Shown: one piece after another, positions 1 through 5,067 of the stretch
How positions within the stretch are numbered: position 1 is the stretch's first letter
Layout: the number at the start of each line of letters is the position of its first letter
Origin: an uncultured Collinsella sp.
GTDB taxonomy: Bacteria > Actinomycetota > Coriobacteriia > Coriobacteriales > Coriobacteriaceae
Reading direction: 5' to 3'
Assembly: GCA_958438955.1 (NCBI GenBank)
Contig: CAUBTS010000092.1
Coordinates: forward strand, 1-6,680
Length of the DNA stretch: 6,680 bases
The notes under the pieces: model-generated
The model's database searches: none
The model's input: only the letters and a program-made list of their open reading frames with translations
Told to the model about the DNA's origin: nothing
Program-made: the position numbers and the translations under genes

Positions 1-171
1 ATCGGCGACGACAAGGTGTTCTACCTGATGAGCCGCGGTATCTCGGAGGAAGAGGCCCGCACCATGATCGTCAACGGCTTTGCCAACCCGGTCTCCAAGG
101 AGCTGCCGCTGGAGTACGCCGTCGAGATGAACAACCTGATCAAGCTCGAGATGGAAGGAGCGATCGGATAA
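1..171 (+). CDS. sufB: SufB, Fe-S cluster assembly scaffold (3' end only)
   Basis: This is the last 56 codons of SufB, entering the window in frame 1 and ending at TAA (169-171). SufB is the core scaffold subunit of the cytoplasmic SufBCD complex, on which Fe-S clusters are assembled. The visible part carries the strongly conserved C-terminal block: VFYLMSRGISEEEA, then NGFANPV.KELPLEYAVEMN and a terminal LEMEGAIG, which is characteristic of SufB rather than SufD. The functional cysteine and HE residues of the family lie upstream and cannot be judged here. The stop overlaps the sufD start by one base (TAATG), so the two genes are almost certainly co-translated. sufC is expected upstream, outside the window. 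Confidence 0.95.
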   Translation: MGDDKVFYLMSRGISEEEARTMIVNGFANPVSKELPLEYAVEMNNLIKLEMEGAIG

Positions 172-1442
172 TGAATCAGACCACCAACACCGCTGCTACC
201 ACCCTTGAGCAGGTCAATGCGATGCCGGCTGCCACATGGGGCTGGCTGAAGATGAATCAGACCAAGCTCGAGCTCTCTGACGAGCTTGCCGCCGCTCCCA
301 CCGAGACCGTTGAGGTCGAGGGCTTGGAAGAGCAGTTTACTGGCGTGGCAGACGCCTTCGACACCGCCATGGACGCCATGGCCGAGCGCTTCCCCGAGCG
401 CCGCGCCTCCGCGCCCGGCGATGCCGCCGACCGCGCCCGCATCACGCCCGAGACCGAGCTCGACGTTCCCGCCACCTCCGTCTACCAGGCCGGTGCCATT
501 AAGCTGGAGGAGGAGCTCTCCCCCGCTGAGGCCTTCGAGACTGGCATGGGCGAGGCTGCCTACACCTACCTGGCTGACCACGCCACCAAGCGCGTCGTCA
601 TCGATGTGCCCGCATACAAGCACGCCACGGTTACCGTGCGCGTGAGCGGTGTCGATGCAGCCGCGGCCATCGCCGCCATCGACGTCGTCGCCCGTCCGCA
701 GGCAACACTCGATCTGCGCATAGCCCTGGACTCCCCCGTCAACGGCCAGGGCGTCGTGGGCTCTGTGCTACTCGTGTGCGCTTACGAGTACGCCACCGTC
801 AACGTAACCTGCACGCAGACGCTCGACGATAGCTGGATCGCGCTCGACGACACCGGCCTGTTCCTGGACGAGGGCGCGCGCGTCAACGTGCAGCACACCG
901 TCCTGGGCGCTGGCGCCAGCGCCACCGGCCTTGCCGGCGACCTGCTAGGCGATACCGCCAAGGTCACCATCGATACTGACTACCTGGGCGCTCGCGAGCA
1001 GGTACGCGACTTTAACTACGAGCTGCGCCACCGCGGTCGCAAGACCGAGTGCGAGATCGACGCCAACGGCGTGCTGACCGGCACGTCCAAGAAGGTCTAC
1101 CGTGGCACCATCGACCTCGTGCACGGCTGCAAGGGCGCAACCGGCACCGAGCGCGAGACGGTGCTTTTGGCCAACAAGGGCGTCGACAACAAGACCGTTC
1201 CCGTCATTCTCTGCGACGAGGACGACGTCGCCGGCAACCACGGCGCCACGATCGGCCACGTTCGCGACGAGCAACTGTTCTATCTCGCCTGCCGCGGCCT
1301 TGACCAAAACGCCGCCGAGGACCTGTTCATCCGCGCCAAGCTGGAGGACGCAGCACTTACCGCCGCCGACGAGCGCACCCGCGCCGCCGTCGTCCGCTTG
1401 GGCAACAACCTGATCGACAACTTTGAAGAGGAGCTCGCATGA
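171..1442 (+). CDS. sufD: SufD, Fe-S cluster assembly protein
   Basis: SufD (423 aa) is the SufB paralogue that pairs with SufB and SufC in the cytoplasmic SufBC2D assembly complex, where it is needed for iron acquisition. The N-terminus shows the family's NAMPAATWGWLKMN motif (about residues 16-29), followed by a variable, charged helical region. The beta-helix core runs from about residue 140 to 365. The end of the core has GNHGATIGHVRDEQLFYLACRG, with His357 at the place of the conserved SufD histidine known from E. coli (numbered 360 there, from memory). The C-terminal helices end in DNFEEELA. The start at 171 overlaps the sufB stop and follows AAGGAG at 155-160. An in-frame ATG at 252 would remove the conserved TWGWLK motif and has no good ribosome site. 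The stop overlaps sufS in ATGA (1439-1442). Confidence 0.93.
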   Translation: MNQTTNTAATTLEQVNAMPAATWGWLKMNQTKLELSDELAAAPTETVEVEGLEEQFTGVADAFDTAMDAMAERFPERRASAPGDAADRARITPETELDVPATSVYQAGAIKLEEELSPAEAFETGMGEAAYTYLADHATKRVVIDVPAYKHATVTVRVSGVDAAAAIAAIDVVARPQATLDLRIALDSPVNGQGVVGSVLLVCAYEYATVNVTCTQTLDDSWIALDDTGLFLDEGARVNVQHTVLGAGASATGLAGDLLGDTAKVTIDTDYLGAREQVRDFNYELRHRGRKTECEIDANGVLTGTSKKVYRGTIDLVHGCKGATGTERETVLLANKGVDNKTVPVILCDEDDVAGNHGATIGHVRDEQLFYLACRGLDQNAAEDLFIRAKLEDAALTAADERTRAAVVRLGNNLIDNFEEELA

Positions 1443-2764
1443 TCGACACCGAGCACGTTAAATGCGATACCTGTACCGCACCGGAACCTATGGAGCTCGA
1501 CGCCAGTGACGAGGCCTCGCGCGGCTGGCCCACTGTGGACATCGAGACCAACCCCTACAAGGCACAGTTCCCGCTGTTCCAGCAGCACCCCGAGATCGCC
1601 TTCCTCGATAGTGCCGCCACCGCGCAGCGCCCTGCCTGCGTGCTCGACGCCGAGCGCGACTTCTATCAGCGCATGAACGCCAACCCCCTGCGCGGCCTGT
1701 ACTCGCTGTCCGTCGAGGCCACCGACGCCATCGCGAAGGTCCGCCAGCAGATCGCCGACCTCATCGGCGCCGCCCAGGCCAACGAGGTCGTCTTCACCCG
1801 CAACACGAGCGAGTCGCTCAACCTGATCGCCAAGAGCTTTGCACCCACGGTGCTCGAGCCCGGTGACGAGGTCGTCATCACCATCATGGAGCACCACTCC
1901 AACCTGATTCCGTGGCAGCAGGTCTGCCGCGAGACTGGCGCCAAGCTCGTCTACCTCTACCCCACCAAGACCGGCCAGCTCACCACCGAGGAGGTTCTTG
2001 CTAAGGTTGGTCCCAAGACCAAGATTCTGGCCGTGGGTCAGGTTTCTAACGTGCTGGGCGTCGAGAACCCGGTCAAGAACCTCGGCAAGCTCGTCCACAA
2101 GTACGGCGGCTATCTGGTCGTCGACGGAGCGCAGTCGCTGCCGCACATGCCGGTCGATGTGGCCGACCTGGGAGCCGACTTCTTTGCCTTTAGCGCACAC
2201 AAGGCCATGGGCCCCATGGGCATCGGCGTGCTGTGGGGCAAGATGGACCTGCTGAACGCCATGCCGCCCATGCTCACCGGTGGCGAGATGATCGATTCGG
2301 TCACCGAGCAGGACGCCGTCTGGGCGCCCGTTCCCGAGAAATTCGAGGCCGGCACGCAGGACGCCGCCGGCATCTTCGCCACGGGCGCCGCCCTTGATTA
2401 CCTGGTCAACACGGTGGGTTACGAGAACATCCAGGCCCGCGAGCAGGCACTCGTCCACTATCTGATGGGCGAACTCATGCAGCTCGACTTTGTCCAAATC
2501 ATCGGTTCCATCTACTGGGACAACCACCACGGCGTTGTGAGCTTTAACGTCAAGGGAATTCACCCGCACGACGTCGCGAGCATCATGGACATGGACGGCG
2601 TCTGCATCCGCGCCGGCCACCACTGCGCGCAGCCGCTGCTCACCTGGCTGGGCGTCGAGAACCTTGCCTGCTGCCGCGCCAGCGTGGCCTTCTACAACGA
2701 CAAGGCCGACATCGACAAGTTCGTCGCCGGCCTGCATCACGTTTGGAGCACGTTCAATGGGTAA
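1439..2764 (+). CDS. sufS: SufS, group II cysteine desulfurase
   Basis: This 441-aa PLP enzyme converts L-cysteine to L-alanine, holding the sulfur as a persulfide and passing it to SufU. Visible residues are FLDSAATAQRP (55-65), the cofactor-stacking region EHHSN (151-155), the PLP-binding Asp229 in DGAQ, the Schiff-base Lys255 in FSAHK, and the catalytic Cys396 in RAGHHCAQP. The short active-site loop marks it as SufS-like (group II) rather than IscS-like. The C-terminal CRASVAFYN block is also present. The protein carries roughly 25-30 more N-terminal residues than E. coli or Bacillus SufS, including a KCDTC (CxxC) pair at residues 9-12. The start at 1439 is preceded by GAAGAGGAG with 5-base spacing and overlaps the sufD stop by 4 bases. 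An internal ATG at 1490 lacks a clear ribosome site. The gene overlaps sufU by 8 bases. Confidence 0.96.
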   Translation: MIDTEHVKCDTCTAPEPMELDASDEASRGWPTVDIETNPYKAQFPLFQQHPEIAFLDSAATAQRPACVLDAERDFYQRMNANPLRGLYSLSVEATDAIAKVRQQIADLIGAAQANEVVFTRNTSESLNLIAKSFAPTVLEPGDEVVITIMEHHSNLIPWQQVCRETGAKLVYLYPTKTGQLTTEEVLAKVGPKTKILAVGQVSNVLGVENPVKNLGKLVHKYGGYLVVDGAQSLPHMPVDVADLGADFFAFSAHKAMGPMGIGVLWGKMDLLNAMPPMLTGGEMIDSVTEQDAVWAPVPEKFEAGTQDAAGIFATGAALDYLVNTVGYENIQAREQALVHYLMGELMQLDFVQIIGSIYWDNHHGVVSFNVKGIHPHDVASIMDMDGVCIRAGHHCAQPLLTWLGVENLACCRASVAFYNDKADIDKFVAGLHHVWSTFNG

Positions 2765-3191
2765 TCTGTACACCTCCACCACGTTTATGGAGCACAACTC
2801 GCACCCCGACTATAAGTACGAGATGGATGCTCCCACGCACGAGCACGACGGTATCAACCCCAGCTGCGGAGACGAGCTCACCTTGCAGCTGCGTGTCGAG
2901 AACGATGTAATCGAGGAAGCCTCGTTTACCGGGCACGGCTGCGCCATAAGCCAGGCCAGCGCCGACATCATGGCCGACCTCATCACCGGCGAGACCGTCG
3001 AGGAGGCGCATCGCTTGGCGGGACTCTTCCTCGCCATGATCCGCGGCGAGAAGCTCTCCGAGGACGACCTGGAAGACCTGGACGAAGCCGCCCAGCTCCA
3101 GGACATCTCGCACATGCCCGCCCGCGTCAAATGCGCCGAGCTCGCCTGGCGCACCCTCGACGGCATGCTCGAGGGGCAAACAAACCAGTAG
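2757..3191 (+). CDS. sufU: SufU, zinc-dependent sulfurtransferase / scaffold partner of SufS
   Basis: SufU (144 aa, close to the roughly 147 aa of Bacillus SufU) takes persulfide sulfur from SufS and hands it to the SufBCD scaffold. The expected ligands are visible: Cys37 and Asp39 in NPSCGDE, Cys62 in GHGCAISQAS, and Cys126 in VKCAELAW. In studied SufU proteins the equivalents bind Zn and take part in sulfur exchange with SufS. The acidic insert at about 97-120 (GEKLSEDDLEDLDEAAQ and following) separates SufU from IscU. The start at 2757 lies inside the end of sufS and follows GGAG (2745-2748) with 8-base spacing. The frame is open further upstream, but that part reads through sufS and is not coding. 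It is the last gene of the operon, with a terminator 32 bases after its stop. Confidence 0.95.
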   Translation: MGNLYTSTTFMEHNSHPDYKYEMDAPTHEHDGINPSCGDELTLQLRVENDVIEEASFTGHGCAISQASADIMADLITGETVEEAHRLAGLFLAMIRGEKLSEDDLEDLDEAAQLQDISHMPARVKCAELAWRTLDGMLEGQTNQ

Positions 3192-3223
3192 TTTATGCCC
3201 CGAATCCAAGTTTTTTGATTGCC

Positions 3224-3253
3224 GAGCCGCCCGATACGGGCGGCTCTGTTTTT
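3224..3253 (+). terminator. Rho-independent terminator of the suf operon
   Basis: A perfect 10-bp stem (GAGCCGCCCG at 3224-3233 with CGGGCGGCTC at 3237-3246) closes on a 3-base ATA loop. It is followed after TG by five T residues (3249-3253). It sits 32 bases after the sufU stop and reads in the same direction, so it should end the suf transcript. The opposite orientation lacks a T-tract, so it should not terminate transcripts arriving from the - strand gene. Confidence 0.9.
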
Positions 3254-3356
3254 ACCTAATGAGCGCGAACGCACAAAGTCCGCGCGTCCGGCGCCCCGTC
3301 TGACATTTGCCACACAGCCAGACGCGAGCACGGGCGTTTTCCACAGCACCAAAGGC

Positions 3357-3437
3357 CTGCGGCAGGGCCCCGGGCCCGCCAAGCAATGCGCCAAGCCCCG
3401 TTCCACGAAGCTCCGACTCGCTTCGCGCCTGCCGCAG
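3357..3437. repeat. Inverted repeat, 10-bp arms, with an inner hairpin
   Basis: CTGCGGCAGG (3357-3366) is perfectly complementary to CCTGCCGCAG (3428-3437). Inside lies a second hairpin, CGAAGC (3406-3411) with GCTTCG (3420-3425) and an 8-base loop. A small GGGC/GCCC hairpin is also present at 3365-3377. Directly outside the right arm, ACGGG (3438-3442) can pair with CCCGT (3295-3299), which would give a larger branched fold. Such pairings are easier to find by chance in GC-rich DNA, but two nested perfect stems plus the outer one suggest a structured RNA or a repeat unit. The sense strand cannot be decided by eye. Confidence 0.5.
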
Positions 3438-3455
3438 ACGGGTCCCATAGGGAGC

Positions 3456-3486
3456 GGCGTGCATTTTTGCGAGTATTCAGCACGCC
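3456..3486. repeat. Palindromic element with AT-rich centre
   Basis: GGCGTGC (3456-3462) and GCACGCC (3480-3486) form a perfect 7-bp inverted repeat around a 17-base AT-rich centre. Positions 3459-3482 read GTGCA-N7-GAGT-A-TTCAGCA. The same pattern, with T in place of the central A, occurs on the other strand at 3669-3692. It could be a protein-binding site or the end of a dispersed repeat. It has no T-tract and is not a terminator of the usual kind. Confidence 0.5.
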
Positions 3487-3668
3487 AAGCTGTGTGTATA
3501 CGCATCGAAAGCGTTAATCAATGTCTTTAGGCGCATATATATTGTGTTTTAGAACAAGCATCGCGGTCTGACGGGACGCAGGCACGTGCTTCGGGGGCGC
3601 AACGGCAGGAATCAATAGCTTCGGGGTCCACATGTTGCAAGATTGCGTCGGTGCCGACAGCACCACGA

Positions 3669-3692
3669 TGCTGAAAACTCCGTTTTTTGCAC
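3669..3692 (-). repeat. Second, inverted copy of the GTGCA...TTCAGCA motif
   Basis: Read on the - strand this is GTGCA-N7-GAGT-T-TTCAGCA. It matches 16 of 24 positions of the motif at 3459-3482, with the identities concentrated in the two ends and GAGT. The five bases after GTGCA are all A here but all T in the other copy. Copies in opposite orientation about 190 bases apart bracket the AT-rich part of the intergenic region, as the ends of a small non-autonomous element might. Confidence 0.4.
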
Positions 3693-3851
3693 GGCGCAGA
3701 CGGGGGTAGGCACGGGCAAACCCGGACTGAGCCGTTATTTTATGCAAGATGGCGATTGTTCTATGCATATTAAGAAGTGCAGTTACCTCACCAAGCTTTT
3801 GAACGCTGGTTGCGGCGTATGGACGACCCCAGCTGCGGTGAAAAGGCGACC

Positions 3852-4664
3852 TTACATCACGTTTCCGCCAGCCCGCATCGCCGTTCGCGCGCGGGCGCGC
3901 ACGATACGAGAGACGGTACTTTTGCCAATCCCGGTATACCGCCCAATCTGGCGCACCGTAAAGCCGGCATTGTTCAATCCAACAATAACAGTATCGCGCT
4001 GCGCCGGCGGTGCAGTTTTAACCCCGTTGAGCGGAACCCCGAGACTCTTCGCCAACTTGCCGGCAAAGGCATTGCGTTCCCACTCTGTCTCTTTCATATC
4101 GCACAGCGCTGGCTTGCTGCCGTCGGGCGTCGAAAGCGAATAGGCAATAAAGCCCTCGGCAGAACCAAAAAGCTCAAGCACGCAAGAAGGATCAGAAAAT
4201 CCCCTCGCGACATCAGCCGCGTCACCGTCGTAAGCGCACAAATGCTCCGCAAAGCTACTCCAGGGATAACGCTCGATTAGGCTAACGCCCGCCTCCTGCG
4301 GATCGGCGTGTACGGAGCGAATAGCCTCCATCACCTGCCAGTCGGTATCGAGCGAGCGCCGGTCAAAACGGTTCTGGAACAGATGGCCTGTGCGCCTCGT
4401 GCGTTTATTGAACCGCCGCGCGTACGTCAAAAGCAGCCGGTGCATCGCCGCGCTCATCCTGTCCTCGTAATCTGCAAGCACCAAATGCACGTGATTGCCC
4501 ATAAGGCACCAAGCGATAACCGTCACACCCTCCTCGCGGCAGCACTCGCGCATCAGCTCCAAAAACTCCCACCGGTCCTCATCGCCCTCAAAGATGAGCT
4601 GCTTGCCCGTACCGCGGGCACAGACATGGTAAAAGCCGGTAACCGTTCTCCAAACGCGCTGCAT
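3852..4664 (-). CDS. HUH (Y1/IS200-like, REP-associated type) transposase-like protein with C-terminal HTH
   Basis: This is a 270-aa protein of the Y1_Tnp / REP-associated transposase group, enzymes that cut and join single-stranded DNA using an HUH motif and one tyrosine. The N-terminus reads FYHVCARGTGKQLIF, followed by AWCLMGNHVHLVL with the HUH pair His58/His60. Next come YARRFNKRTRRTGHLFQNRF (81-100) and YPWSSFAEHL (133-142). The segment that normally reads RYIHxNPxxAG is here RSVHADPQEAG (116-126), so the expected catalytic tyrosine is Ser117. Residues about 222-257 (GFTVRQIGRYTGIGKSTVSRIV) form a helix-turn-helix. The start at 4664 is chosen because AAGGGAG precedes it and homology begins there; an upstream in-frame ATG at 4877 adds 71 residues without family character. 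The frame is intact, and no insertion-sequence ends are evident. It may be domesticated rather than mobile. Confidence 0.82.
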   Translation of the reverse strand: MQRVWRTVTGFYHVCARGTGKQLIFEGDEDRWEFLELMRECCREEGVTVIAWCLMGNHVHLVLADYEDRMSAAMHRLLLTYARRFNKRTRRTGHLFQNRFDRRSLDTDWQVMEAIRSVHADPQEAGVSLIERYPWSSFAEHLCAYDGDAADVARGFSDPSCVLELFGSAEGFIAYSLSTPDGSKPALCDMKETEWERNAFAGKLAKSLGVPLNGVKTAPPAQRDTVIVGLNNAGFTVRQIGRYTGIGKSTVSRIVRARARTAMRAGGNVM

Positions 4665-4668
4665 GGCG

Positions 4669-4675
4669 CTCCCTT
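4669..4675 (-). promoter_or_regulatory. Ribosome binding site deciding the HUH gene start
   Basis: On the - strand AAGGGAG lies 4 bases before the ATG at 4664. The alternative ATG at 4877 gives an extension rich in Cys, Trp and Arg with no resemblance to the family. The site therefore favours the 270-aa product. Confidence 0.55.
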
Positions 4676-4697
4676 CGCCGGGATCTGCTTGCCATCC

Positions 4698-4726
4698 AAT
4701 ACAGCACGATTGAAGCGTGCCATCAA
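4698..4726 (-). promoter_or_regulatory. Candidate promoter of the HUH gene with overlapping inverted repeat
   Basis: On the - strand TTGATG (4721-4726) and TGTATT (4698-4703) match the -35 and -10 consensus at 4 of 6 positions each and are separated by exactly 17 bases. The spacer is itself an inverted repeat, GCACG-N7-CGTGC (4704-4720), which could be an operator. The predicted leader would be about 25 bases. This is a pattern match only. Confidence 0.35.
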
Positions 4727-4860
4727 AACATTCACGCAAAACAATTCGCTCGCGCGGCCAAAGGCAGTAAACAGGCGGCGAACGGCACCGTTGCAACAGG
4801 TCAACCCCTGCAACACTTACAAGAGCTGACCAAAAGCTCGCCCAAAACGGACCCCCTCTA

Positions 4861-4914
4861 CGGAAGTTCACGACCACAGAACATAGAGTTAAACCGTTTC
4901 AATTCAAACTTCCG
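4861..4914. repeat. Inverted repeat, 8-bp arms, upstream of the scaffold/GGGtGRT operon
   Basis: CGGAAGTT (4861-4868) and AACTTCCG (4907-4914) are perfect inverse complements with a 38-base AT-richer interval that includes GTTAAACCGTTTCAATTC. The repeat lies roughly 55-110 bases before the -10-like box. It could be a pair of half-sites for a regulator acting with looping, or the remains of an element end. Confidence 0.4.
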
Positions 4915-4968
4915 GACTTCTCGCTACGAAAACTGAGCCGTTCGCCGAATATTCCGTGCATTTCGCGG

Positions 4969-4974
4969 TATTAT
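4969..4974 (+). promoter_or_regulatory. Possible -10 box for the scaffold/GGGtGRT operon
   Basis: TATTAT matches the -10 consensus at 5 of 6 positions and would start a transcript at about 4981, leaving a leader of about 85 bases. No convincing -35 hexamer is found 16-19 bases upstream. If real, the promoter may need an activator. The sequence just before it (GTGCATTTCGCGGTATT) partly resembles the intergenic motif at 3459-3482. Confidence 0.3.
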
Positions 4975-4990
4975 AGGGGCTGCATGTCAT

Positions 4991-5043
4991 GTCCCTTTCG
5001 AAGGGTCGCCCGGCAATCGCCAGCCACGACCCCCAGACGGGAC
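4991..5043 (+). ncRNA. Self-complementary leader, possible cis-regulatory RNA
   Basis: Between the putative promoter and the scaffold gene, GTCCC (4991-4995) can pair with GGGAC (5039-5043), and inside this GGGTCG (5003-5008) can pair with CGACCC (5027-5032). An alternative small hairpin, CCCTT-TCG-AAGGG (4993-5005), excludes both stems. Competing folds of this sort are typical of regulatory leaders. I do not recognise a known riboswitch class, and GC-rich DNA can give such pairings by chance. Confidence 0.3.
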
Positions 5044-5056
5044 GCCAACACGATAG

Positions 5057-5066
5057 AGAGGAGAGG
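5057..5066 (+). promoter_or_regulatory. Ribosome binding site deciding the scaffold gene start
   Basis: AGAGGAGAGG lies immediately before the ATG at 5068, with its AGGAG core 4 bases from the start. The frame is open back to an ATG at 4984, but the extra 28 residues are Arg/Pro-rich and overlap the structured leader. This site therefore fixes the start at 5068. Confidence 0.6.
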
Positions 5067-5067
5067 C

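Larger units (their letters stand above)
3254..3851. other. Non-coding stretch between convergent genes
   Basis: I see no credible gene in these 598 bases. The open frames here are short, lack ribosome sites and show no recognisable domains. They also disagree with the coding bias of the flanking genes. No tRNA, rRNA, tmRNA, RNase P, SRP or CRISPR signature was seen. The stretch lies between the 3' ends of sufU and the - strand HUH gene, where no promoters are required, so its length is unexpected. The 5' half (3254-3490) is GC-rich with several inverted repeats. Positions 3500-3560 are AT-rich (GCATATATATTG). A small hairpin, GGTGC-CGACA-GCACC, lies at 3650-3664. It may be a degenerate repeat element, a non-coding RNA or debris of an older gene. 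Confidence 0.6.
4665..5067. other. Divergent intergenic region
   Basis: These 403 bases separate the start of the - strand HUH gene from the start of the + strand scaffold gene. They hold the candidate HUH promoter (4698-4726), a spaced 8-bp inverted repeat (4861-4914), a -10-like box (4969-4974), a self-complementary leader (4991-5043) and a ribosome site (5057-5066). Positions 4727-4860 show nothing I can name. No protein-coding frame here has a recognisable domain. Confidence 0.6.

Noticed and set aside
171..264. A 13-base direct repeat (ATGAATCAGACCA at 171 and 252) suggesting an alternative sufD start
   Set aside because: Starting at 252 would lose the conserved TWGWLK segment. The repeat encodes MNQT twice, 27 codons apart, and is probably chance.
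1280..2797. A long open frame on the - strand opposite sufS
   Set aside because: It mirrors sufS, whose enzyme motifs and ribosome site are clear. The translation is Val/Gly/Asp-rich with no domain, as expected opposite a GC-rich coding gene.
3777..3850. A short + strand translation (AFERWLRRMDDPSCGE) faintly like the start of a sugar-phosphate mutase
   Set aside because: It has no proper start or ribosome site, continues into the antisense of the HUH gene, and the resemblance is too short to support a gene remnant.
4665..4877. N-terminal extension of the HUH protein to an ATG at 4877
   Set aside because: The 71 added residues lack family resemblance, and a good ribosome site sits just before 4664.
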